A DNA stretch of 64,000 bases from Enterobacteriaceae bacterium 4M9 (GCA_010092695.1 JAADJJ010000001.1:3844001-3908000), one strand, 5' to 3'; numbered from the stretch's first letter, positions 43,101 through 50,401 are shown. A program made the numbers and translations. The notes: generated by a model from the letters alone, not told the origin.

Positions 43101-44555
43101 TGCTGCCAGTTGCCCGCTGTTATTCACGCCGCCACCAGAAACACTCAACTGCTGCGTGGCAGTCATTTTGCCCGCCAGCGTGGCACTGTCGCGGGCATTA
43201 AGCGTAATGTTGCGCGCCGCGTCTGCCTGTGCGGCTGCGTTTTGTGTCAGAGTCTGTGCACTGAGCGCTATATCCTGCCCGGCGGTCAGCTTACCGCCGC
43301 TCTGCGCCAGCTTACCGTCAGCGGTCAGTTGCAGGTTGCTGCCAGCCGTCAGCGTGGCACTGTTCAGCGCAAGGTCCGTGCCGCTCACGGAGAGGCTACC
43401 GCCCGCACGCTGGCTGCCGGATAGCGCCACGTCCTTACCCTTGAGCGTACTGTTGCCCGCCGCCAGGCTGTTGCTGAGTGTGAGCTTCCCGCCCGCGCTC
43501 AGTTGCAGGTCTTTATCGGCATTCAGTGAACCCTGGCTTTGGGTGATATCCCCGGCGCTGGTAATCGCCAGATTACCGCCCGCTTTGTGGTCACCGCCGA
43601 GCGCCACAGACTGCGCGTTAATGGCCGTGCTGCCACTCGCGAGACTGTTGTTGAGCGTGATTCTGCCGCTGGCATCAAGTGTGATATCGCCCTGGCGCGC
43701 ATTGAGGTTACCGAGGTTAATCCCCACACCTTTTTCGCCGGACACCAGCCGGATGCGGTTGGCGTACATGCCGCCGAGCGCGCCGGTGTCCACGGCAACA
43801 GACGGTGCCGTACCTTCACCGGCAATTGCCTGTGTGCTGCCGTCTGCCGCCACGCGGTGGGCACCCACGGTCACGCTCAGGTCTTTCGCGTGAATCGCCG
43901 CGTTTACTTCGGTAGCGCGGGTGATAATGGAGAGTGCATCACTGCCGCTGGCGTCCAGCCCCTGGCCTTCAACGGTAATCGTGCCTTTCGACACATCCAG
44001 CGCCAACAGGTTACCGGCGGCATCAAACTGTGGTTTGCCGGTGGTGAGTGTCGCATTCGGGGTGTTGATAAAGCCGCAGCCGTTACAGGTAATGCCATAC
44101 GGGTTTGCCACCATTACGTTCGCGGCCTTACCCGCCACTTCGGTGTAGCCCTGCAATTGCGAGCGGTTCGCGCCGGTGACTTCGTTGATAATGCCTTTCG
44201 CTTCCTGACCTGCCTTGAGGTTCGGGTTGCTCTGTATCAGGCCGCCAAGCTGGGTCTGGTTGAGTTTGCCGGTGGCGTTGTTGAGGATGAGGCCCTCTTT
44301 GCCAACGTTGTAGTCTTTGAACTGGTTATGAGACACACCCGCGCCGTTTGGCGTGGCGATATTGACCACCGGCACGCCGTTGGCGGCCTGGTCCATCTTC
44401 GCGCTTCCGGTGGGCGTAATCGCGGCGGCCAGCGCCGGGGCCAGTGGCTGGCCTGCCAGCAGGGCGCTGATGAGGTAGCTCAGCAGGCGCTGAGAGAAAC
44501 GCACGTTCACGTTGTTAACGGTGTTGTTTTTATTGTTGTCCATAACCTGTTTCAT
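34092..44555 (-). CDS. cdiA: CdiA contact-dependent inhibition toxin (TpsA family)
   Basis: A 3487-residue two-partner-secreted toxin carrier. Order of parts: a signal region to about residue 45; a TPS transport domain with NPNL at about 109 and NPYGI at about 151; FHA-1 filament repeats to about 1450; a central receptor-binding type region around 1500-2050 with the conserved SPYLITVNPKLDGLGQ block near 1892; FHA-2 repeats to about 2800; and a pretoxin domain ending at VNNN (3217-3220), a variant of VENN. The last 267 residues are AT-rich in DNA and form the toxin module, with VYRVEGNPNTR and LYLNFGDKARAQEFL motifs; its activity is unknown to me. A second start at 44543 (MDNNKNN) is possible. 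It is cotranscribed with cdiB (3 bases upstream) and cdiI. Confidence 0.93.
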   Translation of the reverse strand: MKQVMDNNKNNTVNNVNVRFSQRLLSYLISALLAGQPLAPALAAAITPTGSAKMDQAANGVPVVNIATPNGAGVSHNQFKDYNVGKEGLILNNATGKLNQTQLGGLIQSNPNLKAGQEAKGIINEVTGANRSQLQGYTEVAGKAANVMVANPYGITCNGCGFINTPNATLTTGKPQFDAAGNLLALDVSKGTITVEGQGLDASGSDALSIITRATEVNAAIHAKDLSVTVGAHRVAADGSTQAIAGEGTAPSVAVDTGALGGMYANRIRLVSGEKGVGINLGNLNARQGDITLDASGRITLNNSLASGSTAINAQSVALGGDHKAGGNLAITSAGDITQSQGSLNADKDLQLSAGGKLTLSNSLAAGNSTLKGKDVALSGSQRAGGSLSVSGTDLALNSATLTAGSNLQLTADGKLAQSGGKLTAGQDIALSAQTLTQNAAAQADAARNITLNARDSATLAGKMTATQQLSVSGGGVNNSGQLAAGGAAAVKSTALTNSGSLQGGTVAVNSNTVTNTGSLASRSTLDITAQNLTQQGSVGAKGTTTLTATQKLTHSGSTVTDDALTVNAATLTQDGTLSGTKGLNVTATTLTSGAKSVTHSDSSVTLNAQTATINGETSAGTTLAVKGQSLTTASGAQLQSGAGMTLEAAKTTLNGTQAAKGALTVTASDSLSHSGNSTGSVVNLSAGTLTNSGIVESPALTVNASNLTNSGTLYGKQTFTLFADQLANQAQGVLYSDASLALTTPVLSNTGTISASSLAINSRTVTNSGLLQGSQALSLLANSLDNQAAGVVYNAGDFALSLPELRNAGTITSDGQLTFTSNTLTNSGLLQGSKALTVEAAQLTNLADGVLYSDTRLTLKAPVLNNAGAIAAPLLAIDSKTLTNSGQIQASQALSLLVNRLNNQAGGVLYSAADLAFNLPELHNAGTLASDGLLTLTGTTLTNSGLLQGSTGLTVEAASYIQNTTGRSLSGGVLELTTTTLTTDGTLQGQSARIQADNWQHGGSLLGKDRLTASVNGTLVNRGDLLSQGDVAITASTLDNQGSLLGEGDMQLTGNQITNSGALQGNRLTLSQDRIDNTGTAIGLQALTLASRLDMAQPLLTLVNGGSLLTQGTLAITGGEIRNTGTWQGQHILLDAQRLTHDGTIQSADALTFTLGNSLIASADSKISANGTAALNALTLTNQGQWIANNLTVKGATLNNSGEITGVNGLTVALTGDLKQTGDMLSAGTLTLDAAEITHSGRIQGGDTRITAASLTNEGRIQGDSTLALTLSGKLTNNDTLLSQGALTLTTPELLNDGVIQGAGTTTLNATQRAQNDGKILSGGTLTFDTPTLSNTGWIQATDLVLNATRLDNSGTLLAQQNARLTGTQFTNTGTAQATALTVKHQTLSNAGTLLGNSSLSVTADTVGQPASGNLFSGGDLMLNSTGLTSFGQLVALGNLTLKLTNAFTAQNVIAAGKQLTIESGGDITNANTLQGNGVTLTAGGKLINQGQITTGSAASSLSGSHIALTAGGSLQAGGDVTLASRSDILLDGFTGTAGNLTLSATNAIINTALLYAGNNLMLLANSIQNLRGDMLAGNSLWMQKDAAGTANTEVINRSGTIETVNGDITINTAHLLNSWDSLTATHEVIPGDDTGTLTPLPPNNWWEIRTDENGPYLMVYWTNLPVESEYRVQMGDKEVVTVTATGSAGRIASGGDMTINAANLENEASFLLTGGNMRLSGDTLSNQGWQEGTSVTESVWALDSSRRYVCGAYECKGYRLSSQTTTDLDGKIYRAVISAGGSVDASFTRDISNTTTTANAGGVTGTLTAPTLNTLSNQNIDGGVQAESLTGADSVAVGSPQWQDQLNGALQQISGGSALGNTPDGSTPGKVDTSAYPLPSGNDGYFVTSTDPDSPYLITVNPKLDGLGQLDESLFGDLYALLGIQPGQAPRETNSSYTDQNQFLGSAYFLDRLNLNPDYDYRFLGDAAFDTRYASNTILNQTGSRYINGVGSDLEQMRKLVDNAAVASQALGLEFGVALTATQIAALDSSIIWWEAATVNGQTVMVPKVYLSPKDVTVHNGSVISGSDVMLTAGNITNSGGTLTAQNTLTASSQNSLSNLNAGLISAANGLQLSALGDINNVSATISGKTVSLESIGGSINNTTLTQRLGLYAASQRGDTVNLTTTVTGNTASITATDGLLMKAGQDIAVTGANVSAGGSLAMVADGTIRVSENQLSDGYTGSDFRGESYGNDISNQGSSITAGNNLVMQAGNDLTVSASSVNAGGTAQLTAGNDLNLNSAATTKNNSYGGSESHATGVDRTTVTAGDELVLVAGRDLNSQAAGLAAEGSVGLQAGRDVNLLAQATTEGDSTYARKKVEINESVRQQGTEIASGGNTVIIAGRDVNSQAAQVTAQGDIGVAAARDINLETATDSDYRYFEETKSKKGFLSNKTTHVIEEDSATREQGTLLSGDNVTLSSGNNLLVKGSAVVGDGDVSLSAGNQVDIVAATNTDSTYRLKETKKSGLMGTGGIGVTIGTAKSRSEMNEDGTTQSQSFSTVGSTGGNVSITAGGQAHIGGADLVANQDLSITGDSVVIEPGRDQRTRDERYEQKTSGLTVALSGVAGDQVNNAISAAKSAKQESDGRLAALQATKSALSGVQAGLGVQQAGAEGDANNAVGVSLSLSSQKSKSQQHQESTMVSGSTLNAGNTLSVTATGQGNGAHSGDIAIGGSQLKAGGDMSLNAANDIVLAGAANTQQTTGSNSSSGGGVGVSYGAGKGGAGLSVFANVNGGKGNEKGNGTTWTETTLDGGGTVSLTSGRDTTLSGAQVSGNKVVADVGRDLTISSLQDSDNYDSKQSSFGAGGSIGSTGGSGYASASQDKMHSTYDSVIEQSGIYAGDGGFDVTVGNHTQLNGGVIASTATADKNSLDTGTLGWRNIENNAEYDVSHSGGSFGMSSDGGTLGSQMAGNALSNMTGTVLGNLNGSGSASGTTQAAVSDGSITIRDKENQQQDIATLNRDAENANGSIAPIFDKEKEQKRLQGAQLVSEITRQMNDIVSTYGDIQALEAAKKSHPGATAAELRQSQAYQDAMKTYGLGSTAQMAVQAIAGVLGGLNADSLGQALAGGLNPMMAQAIKAGTEGNDKANLMAHAIWGAVAAQVSGGNAAAGAAGAFSAELAGKYILNNYYGGDASKLSEQQKQEISLLATLAGGVAGGLAGDSTASATTGAQAGNNAVNNNFLAGDMYALDRKVKQAKENGEDISPILEEYRTALENDRAKMEVDCKANPDTCGFSRDVANDAYSELLENGIYLNIDPDVVNFVAQETAKDNVIITQNTSELGQGLVVASEGLSILAGLGSGIGLNLLKTGGTAKDPKSGATVTVYRVEGNPNTRVIIGEQGQVTIVGDTTLYLNFGDKARAQEFLQKRISQNMEGATVKTFEVPKNLLDDLRASAVKESMARLPENKGKPIIADPTKASDQYGIRPESFKELQDKIIQGSGKDANKR

Positions 44556-44558
44556 CCC

Positions 44559-46226
44559 TTAAAACGCAAACGCAACGCGATAGTAAATACTGACGTGGTC
44601 CGGCTTCAGCCAGTGCGGGTAATCCACCGGCACACTCACGGTAAACTGGCTGGAGTACCAGCGGTTGGCACTGGTTAAGCCAATGGCGCTGCCCCACAGC
44701 GTGCCGCTGGCGTACATGTCCTGGTCGTCCTGCTTGAGCCAGCCGCCGTCAAGTGCGGCAAACCCGCTGACCTGGCCGACCACTGGCAGCGTCAACAGCG
44801 GGTAGCTCAGCTCGTTACGCCAGTAGCCGCCGTTGTCACCGGAAAGATACTGCTCCTTAAAGCCGCGCACCGAGCTTTCGCCACCGATAGTGAGGCGCTC
44901 GCTACCGTACAGCCGGTCCGGCGACCACTGGCCGTAGACGCTGCTGAGCCACCACAGGTCGCCCACCACCGGGCGCTGGAAGCTGGCGCTGACGCTCCAC
45001 TTCCTGAACTCCGCACGCGGCACGTCGCCCACCTTATGGTTGTCATTCTCGGCACCCAGCCACGGTACGCCCTGGGTGTACGTCGGGTTAAAGGTCGCCA
45101 CACCGCCGGCAATTTTCTGGGTGTGATTCACGCCGAGTTGCAGGCTGGTGAGCTTGCGGCTGCTGCTTTCAAGCTTCACGCCGTCGAGATAGTTACGGCT
45201 GATGCGGTGGCTGATGCCGAGCGAGACGCCGGTTTTGATATCGCTGTTACGGAACAGGACCCACGAGCCATTCAGACGGTGGGCTTCGGTGTCGCCGGTG
45301 GACTCCCACGGCCAGCCGTTGTTATCGATGGTGCTCTGGTAGTTGCTCCAGCTGTAGCTGTAGTCCAGCAGGCCGTAGCCGTACGGCACGCTTACACCTG
45401 CGGCGAAGTTCTGCGCGTCATGCGAGCTGGAGAAATCGCTGCTGCGCCCGCCGCTGACAAACCATTTGTCGGCAATGCCGAGCAGGTTGTTGCCGGTGAG
45501 TGCGCCGCCGAGCAGCCCGGTGCCGGTGCTCTTCTGACCGCTGTTGTCAAAGCTCACCGAACCGGTGAGCGGGAACTCCGGCGTGGCGGTGAGGTTGACG
45601 ATGGAGTACCCGGCGCTGTCGCCCGGCAGAATTTCAATCTGCACCGGCGTACTTCGCAGGCGGTTAATCTGCTCCATGCCCTGTTCGATATCGCGCAGAT
45701 TCAGAATGTTGCCTTCGAGACCGGGGAACGCCATTTTTAACTGGCGGTCAGGCTTACCGTCCAGGCGCACCGCCTGCAAACGGCCTTCCAGCACCGCAAT
45801 GTGCAGCGTGCCGGACGACAAATCCTGTTCGGTCAGAAACGCGCGGCTGGTGATGTAACCCCGGCTGATATACCAGTCGGACACGGTATTGGTGAGCTGG
45901 GTGATGTGCGCCATATCCAGGCACTGACCGCGCCATTCAGACAGCAGTCTGTCCTGCGCGCGCGGGGAAATCAGCGTGGCGTTATCCAGCGTAATGGTGT
46001 GGATGGTGAAGCAGGGGCCGAGGGTGGAGACGTCCGGCGCGGGCTGCGGCGGGCGCACCAGTGGCGTGGTGCGCTCAAGCTCGTCGCGCTGCTGCTGGCT
46101 CTGCTCCAGCAGGCGCTGCTGTTGCTGGCGAATGGTGTCGCGCTCGGCAGGCGACAGCGGTGCGGCGCTGGCTGCGCATGTAAGGGTGCCCACCAGCACG
46201 AATGCAGCGGTACGGTAAATTTTCAT
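44559..46226 (-). CDS. cdiB: CdiB outer-membrane transporter (TpsB family)
   Basis: A 555-residue ShlB/FhaC-type protein that exports CdiA across the outer membrane. It has a signal peptide ending near AASA (about residue 21), a Gln/Arg-rich linker helix, POTRA-type domains at about 75-225 (with FTIHTITLDNATL and IEILPGDSAGYSIVNL), and a 16-strand beta-barrel. The barrel contains the L6-loop motif SSVRGF and ends in AFAF with a terminal Phe. Length is normal. Three bases separate its stop from cdiA. The upstream region (46227-46350) should contain the cdi promoter. Confidence 0.93.
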   Translation of the reverse strand: MKIYRTAAFVLVGTLTCAASAAPLSPAERDTIRQQQQRLLEQSQQQRDELERTTPLVRPPQPAPDVSTLGPCFTIHTITLDNATLISPRAQDRLLSEWRGQCLDMAHITQLTNTVSDWYISRGYITSRAFLTEQDLSSGTLHIAVLEGRLQAVRLDGKPDRQLKMAFPGLEGNILNLRDIEQGMEQINRLRSTPVQIEILPGDSAGYSIVNLTATPEFPLTGSVSFDNSGQKSTGTGLLGGALTGNNLLGIADKWFVSGGRSSDFSSSHDAQNFAAGVSVPYGYGLLDYSYSWSNYQSTIDNNGWPWESTGDTEAHRLNGSWVLFRNSDIKTGVSLGISHRISRNYLDGVKLESSSRKLTSLQLGVNHTQKIAGGVATFNPTYTQGVPWLGAENDNHKVGDVPRAEFRKWSVSASFQRPVVGDLWWLSSVYGQWSPDRLYGSERLTIGGESSVRGFKEQYLSGDNGGYWRNELSYPLLTLPVVGQVSGFAALDGGWLKQDDQDMYASGTLWGSAIGLTSANRWYSSQFTVSVPVDYPHWLKPDHVSIYYRVAFAF

Positions 46227-47118
46227 CCCTGAAATCCCAGATTCTTTTAGCTTGTGTGTGTCTTTCTGAACGCCGGATGCTTAAGCAGCCTGTTATATTT
46301 TGTAATAAACCATTTTTTTACAAAAATTTAAAGTAGCTGGTTTACTGGGGATGTGAACAGGGATCGCATAAAATCACGCTCAGATGCATTAAAAAACCTT
46401 AAGGGAATGCTGGCGGCAGAAATATCGGTTGTGAACCAGAAGATAAGAAGTACAAAACAATGTTTTCTCTGGTCACAAAAAGATCAACAGAGAGAAGGCT
46501 TGGGCGTGACGAGCATCAACATCCGTGCGCCGGGATAGCTCCTGCTACGATTTTTTACCAGCGGTACGGCGTATTAACCACGTTCTGGCCTGGCGGACTG
46601 ACTGACGGCTTCGGCCAGTGAATATGCAGCAGAGTTCAGCCAGTGGCAGCTGCTGTGCAGGTTGTCCGGTGGTGTTGTACACGGAAACACGCAGAACGTG
46701 GGGAATGAGGAAAGAACGCCGGACGTCAGGGAAAAAGCACTCTACCGCACCCGCCTGCCGTTTTCATATCGGGGAGTTATTTCAATTTTCCGGTATTACA
46801 AAAGGTGGCCTCACAGCCCGGCAGGACAGGCGGTACGGCGTAACATCGCCACTGAAATCAGTGAAACAGATTTCAGGTGTTTTCAGTTTTCGGGCCTTCG
46901 GGTGCGCAGGGTGTGACAGTAACTGGCTGACTTGCTGAGTTTTTTACTGGATTACGTGGCTGCACTTTTATGATTGCGCGCACACGGTAAAACGCGGTTT
47001 TTACGTCAGGCCTTATGGCGCAGGGGCTGCGTGAGGGGTAGCGCCTGCTGGCGAACTGAAATCCCCGGCCGGTGCAGAGCATGACGGCCTGGCTGTTATG
47101 GGCAAGAAAAAACGGCAT
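46227..47118. other. ~890-bp gap between cdiB and the alpha gene
   Basis: No convincing gene is present. Several overlapping frames of 60-106 codons (for example 46618-46938) lack good ribosome sites and have odd composition. The part next to cdiB is AT-rich and should hold the cdiBAI promoter. A single TGTGAACAG (46352-46360) resembles the iterons found at 50655-50790. Otherwise I see nothing definite. Confidence 0.5.
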
Positions 47119-47141
47119 AAAAAAACCGGCTTTCGCCGGTT
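47119..47141 (-). terminator. Terminator of the alpha gene
   Basis: On the minus strand the stop codon runs straight into AACCGGC-GAAA-GCCGGTT followed by T7. The stem begins inside the stop codon of the primase gene. It is a classical rho-independent signal. Confidence 0.85.
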
Positions 47142-49476
47142 ACATGAGTTTTTCCGTCACTGGCTCGCCGCACTTCGGCAACCAGTCCGAATTGCTGTCC
47201 TCACTCAGTTTCAGGTTGGTCTGCGTACCATTGCGGGTGTGCTTTTTGATGTACACCAGCCCGAACTCCTTCATCATCCCCGGCAGCCCCAGCCCGAACA
47301 TTTTCAGGCTCAGTACGTTTTTATTGCCGTTGGCTTCCATGAAGGTCAGATAGGCGTGATACAGGTAATGGCGCGGCTGTACCGGGCGAATATTGCCGTT
47401 CCCCATATACAGGCCGGTGGCTTCAGGCATGGCTTCCAGATAGCCGCAGAAATCACACAGCGGGTCGGCATCGCGTTTAATGCTGACAGCCTCATCAGAG
47501 TTCTGCTGCGACTGTAACAGCTGGCGTGCTTCTCCTGGCTGGCTGAAACGCTGCATCAACTGGCGCACGATAACCGCCAGCTCCTGGCTGATTTTCTCTT
47601 TCAGTTGCAGGTCGCGCTCCTGTGGCGCAATCTGCTCCGGGAAGTGCAGTATCACCCGGCGACGGGACACGCCGCCGCTGCGGTCAGTAAAGCGCATCGG
47701 ATTGTTGTTCACCGCCAGAATCACAGCTGGAATGTGCGTGGAATAGGCATCCCGGTATTTCGGGTCAACTGACACCGCATCCCCTCCGGTAATGGCCTTG
47801 ATGCCTGCGCCGTCACCGCTCCACTTTTCCTGGTCCGGCAGGATAATCAGGGAATACCCGATGACTGCCGCACGCTCGCGGGAGGATTCCAGCGTTTCAA
47901 TGGTCGCAGACGTGGTGTTATCGGCTCCGGCCAGCATGGTGGCTATCTCAGCCATGATGCTTTTTCCGCTGCCGCCAGGGCCGGTGACCTCCAGAAATAA
48001 CTGCCAGTCGTAGCGGTTTGCCAGCACCATAAACAGCGCAGCCAGAATGATATCCCGCTTCTGTGCGTTACCGCCTGCGGCCCGGTCCAGCCAGCGCCAG
48101 AAGTTCGGCGCATCGCGTGACAGCATTTCATCCTTCACCGGGGCGGTAAAGTCCACGCTGCATACGGTACGCAGCCAGTTTTCCCGGCGGTGCGGGCTGA
48201 ACGTGCCACTGGTGGTGTCCAGCACGCCATTACGGAAACCAATCAGACGCCGTGCCGGTGTCTCCCGCTGCGGCAGAATCAGCTTAAGCGTGTCCACCAC
48301 GCCGGAAATTTTTCCGGATGAAAACGGGGCGCGCAGGCGCTGGAACAGGGCAGCCACTTCGCGGGCAAACTGCGCGGGCGCAATCACCTTCCAGGCTCCG
48401 GCGTCATAGCGATACAGAATCTCGCCGTTCGGGTCCACGGCCAGCGACTGGCGGTAGTGGTCATCAATGCGCATTGCCTTTTCGCTGGTACTCATGGCGG
48501 TAAATTCCGCTTCGCTCATGGTATCGAACGGGCTGGCCGCTGCCGGTGTGATGGCTGCCTGAAGGGCGTCACGCGTGGCGGCTTCGCCGTGCTGCATAAA
48601 CGCATCGTTCCAGTCACCGTACACCGGCGGCAGGGCCACCAGACCGTGACAGGCGCGGGCCGCCGCAGCAGCTTTGTCCTGACCGGCTCCGGTGAGGTCG
48701 CGGTCAGCGGCAATCACTATCTGACAGCCCGGTGACTGCTCACGCAGCAGGCTTGCCAGGGAAAGGAGATTGGCAGACGACAGCGCCACTTTTACCGTGT
48801 CGCCGGTAAGGTTGTGGACCGTCAGGGCGGTGGCATAGCCTTCGGCAATCCAGAGACGTTTTGTGGGCGCGTCTATGGTGCTCAGGGTGTGCGTGGTGCC
48901 TTTTACCTGCCCGCCTTTGAGGGTGCGTTTCACGCCGTCTGCGTTAATCAGTTGCAGGTTCACCAGGTCACCGGACAGGGTGTACAACGGCACCGCCAGG
49001 TCGCCGGGGCGGTAGCCGATAGTGGCAACCGTGTGCGACTGACTCAGCACCCGGCACGCCTGCGAGGGGAAGCCCTTACGGGCCAGATAGGCGTTCGCCT
49101 GCGTTGTGCGCGAGGTGTCCAGCAGACGGGCGGCCAGCGCGGCAGCGGTCTGGTGGTCGGCTGCCGGGTCATGCTGTACGACAGGCTGAATGGCCTGCGG
49201 CGGCAGATTACCGGTTACAGCATTCACCCGGTCTGCGGCACCGCTGGCTGAGAGTTGCAGGGCGCGCTTGACCAGCTCCAGACCATCCCCGGCGCGACAG
49301 TGGTTGCAGAACCAGGTGCCGCGACCTTCCTTGTCATCAAAGCGAAAGCGGTCTTTGCCCTGACACATCGGGCAGGGCTGGTGCCGGTTCGGTATCACCT
49401 TAATGCCGAGCGCCGGGAGAATGCACGGCCAGTGGCCCCGCGCTGCGTTCACGGCGTTGCTGACTTTCATGGTCAT
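47140..49476 (-). CDS. P4 alpha-type primase/helicase
   Basis: A 778-residue replication protein, almost the length of phage P4 alpha (777). The N-terminus has the zinc-binding primase motif (PCPMCQGKDRFRFDD...WFCNHCRAGDG), followed by a Toprim domain (LWIAEGYATALTV, then VIAADRDLTG). The C-terminal superfamily-3 helicase has Walker A GPGGSGKS, Walker B-like LIILPDQEKW and sensor AVNNNP. In P4 alpha also binds the origin iterons through its C-terminus. The start ATG overlaps the stop of a 30-residue leader ORF (ATGA), with GGGAGGG upstream. The gene looks intact, so the island might replicate after excision. Confidence 0.93.
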   Translation of the reverse strand: MTMKVSNAVNAARGHWPCILPALGIKVIPNRHQPCPMCQGKDRFRFDDKEGRGTWFCNHCRAGDGLELVKRALQLSASGAADRVNAVTGNLPPQAIQPVVQHDPAADHQTAAALAARLLDTSRTTQANAYLARKGFPSQACRVLSQSHTVATIGYRPGDLAVPLYTLSGDLVNLQLINADGVKRTLKGGQVKGTTHTLSTIDAPTKRLWIAEGYATALTVHNLTGDTVKVALSSANLLSLASLLREQSPGCQIVIAADRDLTGAGQDKAAAAARACHGLVALPPVYGDWNDAFMQHGEAATRDALQAAITPAAASPFDTMSEAEFTAMSTSEKAMRIDDHYRQSLAVDPNGEILYRYDAGAWKVIAPAQFAREVAALFQRLRAPFSSGKISGVVDTLKLILPQRETPARRLIGFRNGVLDTTSGTFSPHRRENWLRTVCSVDFTAPVKDEMLSRDAPNFWRWLDRAAGGNAQKRDIILAALFMVLANRYDWQLFLEVTGPGGSGKSIMAEIATMLAGADNTTSATIETLESSRERAAVIGYSLIILPDQEKWSGDGAGIKAITGGDAVSVDPKYRDAYSTHIPAVILAVNNNPMRFTDRSGGVSRRRVILHFPEQIAPQERDLQLKEKISQELAVIVRQLMQRFSQPGEARQLLQSQQNSDEAVSIKRDADPLCDFCGYLEAMPEATGLYMGNGNIRPVQPRHYLYHAYLTFMEANGNKNVLSLKMFGLGLPGMMKEFGLVYIKKHTRNGTQTNLKLSEDSNSDWLPKCGEPVTEKLM

Positions 49477-49565
49477 TGCCCGATACCCTCCCCGGTGTCA
49501 GCGGTGGCGACAGTGCAGCCCTGCGGCGCAGTCATGCCTGTAAAAGCAGGCGTAAGGTCTTTCAT
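49473..49565 (-). CDS. 30-residue leader ORF coupled to alpha
   Basis: This short frame (MKDLTPAFTGMTAPQGCTVA...) has a strong Shine-Dalgarno (GGAGG, 8 bases before the ATG). It begins inside the stop codon of the Icd-like gene (ATGA), and its own stop overlaps the alpha start (ATGA). The arrangement argues that it is translated and couples expression of the regulatory genes to alpha. No motif is recognised. Confidence 0.6.
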   Translation of the reverse strand: MKDLTPAFTGMTAPQGCTVATADTGEGIGQ

Positions 49566-49756
49566 ACGCGCACCTCCGCAAAAGGCAAACGAGCAGCAAG
49601 GGAAAGCACATATTCAGGGGCAAGGCTGCGGCGGGCCAGATACTCACTGGTGGCAACAGTGCGCAGCATACGCAGGGATGAGCCAGTCTGCGCGCGGCGA
49701 ACAGCGGCAAAGACGAAAATAAATTGTGGGCGTGACGGGATGAGGGTTGTAGCCAT
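49562..49756 (-). CDS. Icd-like host cell division inhibitor, internal start
   Basis: A 64-residue protein (MATTLIPSRPQFIFVFAAVR...) that begins at an internal ATG of the longer Ash-like frame. The near-perfect AGGAGG lies 8 bases before this ATG, so it is probably translated on its own. It matches, from memory, the P4-satellite host cell division inhibitor Icd family: a hydrophobic N-terminal stretch then basic residues. It may block host septation when the satellite is active. The stop overlaps the next ORF. Confidence 0.65.
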   Translation of the reverse strand: MATTLIPSRPQFIFVFAAVRRAQTGSSLRMLRTVATSEYLARRSLAPEYVLSLAARLPFAEVRV

Positions 49757-50113
49757 CAGGGCAACCTCCTGTGAATAGCGGTTATTGCCACCACCGGAGT
49801 TCCTACGCTCATGGGTGGTGACCCGAACGGGGGTAGGAATACCGGTTTCACAGAATACCGGCCAGCCCGAAGGCTGCCCCGCCCGGACCACCATTATCTG
49901 ACAGGAGCCACGGCAAATGTACCCTGGCTCAAAATATGGCTGTGCCTGAACAACGACGAAAAAAAAGACGCATGGCGCGTCAGTTGTCGCCTGTGAATTA
50001 CACGGGTTCCTACGCCCGGCTGCCGATTTTGCGACAGCGGCGAAACTATACCTGGGAACCAGGCCCGAACGCAAGCCAGGATAAAGGGCTTTTTGCGGGT
50101 GAGGTTGATTCAC
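49562..50113 (-). CDS. Ash/Icd-like P4 regulatory protein (long form)
   Basis: A 183-codon frame that starts at GTG 50113, overlapping the AlpA-type stop (GTGA), and shares its C-terminal 64 codons with the Icd-like product. The N-terminus (NQPHPQKALYPGLRSGLVPRYSF...) and the segment with GWPVFCETGIPTPVRVTTHERRNSGG are recurrent in P4-like satellites next to alpha, where similar frames are annotated Ash. The C4-type antisense RNA is encoded in the same strand within this frame. Part of the coding signal may therefore reflect RNA conservation rather than protein function. Confidence 0.55.
   Translation of the reverse strand: MNQPHPQKALYPGLRSGLVPRYSFAAVAKSAAGRRNPCNSQATTDAPCVFFFVVVQAQPYFEPGYICRGSCQIMVVRAGQPSGWPVFCETGIPTPVRVTTHERRNSGGGNNRYSQEVALMATTLIPSRPQFIFVFAAVRRAQTGSSLRMLRTVATSEYLARRSLAPEYVLSLAARLPFAEVRV
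49785..49892 (-). ncRNA. C4/CI-type antisense RNA (P4 immunity RNA)
   Basis: The minus strand here folds into successive hairpins: CAGCC-TTCG-GGCTG, then CCGGT...ACCGG, then a region with CCCCCGTTCGGGTCACCACCC and GAGCGTAGGAACTCCGGTGG. Order and sequence resemble the C4 antisense RNA family of P1, P7 and P4, which gives immunity by pairing with leader sequences upstream and causing premature transcription termination. It sits just upstream of the Icd-like and alpha genes, as P4 cI RNA does. Boundaries are approximate. Confidence 0.6.
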
Positions 50114-50376
50114 GCCGCGTTTCCCTGATGGCGTTCGGCAATACGCACCGCCATCCAGGCGCTGACCTCAGACTGAAGCCAGGCCACGTTTTTACCGCCC
50201 AGTGAGATTTGCGCCGGAAACGCGCCACGGCTAATCAGGTCGTAAATGGTGGAACGGGACAGGCCGCACTGATAAATCACTTCCGGCAGGCGAAGGAAAC
50301 GCTCCTGAGCCGGTTCGGTGACCGGTACAGCCGGAGTGACAGCGGGGGAAGGCGAAGCAGAAAACGGGGTGTGCAT
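50110..50376 (-). CDS. AlpA-family excision/transcription regulator
   Basis: An 88-residue protein with a Pro/Ala-rich N-terminal tail and then the AlpA/Vis helix-turn-helix: RFLRLPEVIYQCGLSRSTIY, followed by GAFPAQISLGGKNVAWLQSEV and WMAVR. I use the ATG at 50376, with AAAGG 8 bases upstream; an ATG eight codons earlier has no such site. In P4-like elements such proteins activate or repress satellite promoters and act as excision factors for the integrase. It starts a chain of overlapping genes leading to alpha. Confidence 0.85.
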   Translation of the reverse strand: MHTPFSASPSPAVTPAVPVTEPAQERFLRLPEVIYQCGLSRSTIYDLISRGAFPAQISLGGKNVAWLQSEVSAWMAVRIAERHQGNAA

Positions 50377-50401
50377 TGGGCTACCTTTGATTAAATCCAT
50401 A

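Noticed and set aside
36885..43893. Several plus-strand open frames of 100-380 codons opposite cdiA and cdiB
   Set aside because: They are antisense shadows of repetitive GC-rich genes, with low-complexity products and no start signals.
46353..46938. Frames of 61-106 codons between cdiB and alpha
   Set aside because: They overlap one another in different frames and none has a supported start. One could be a decayed satellite gene, but I cannot show it.
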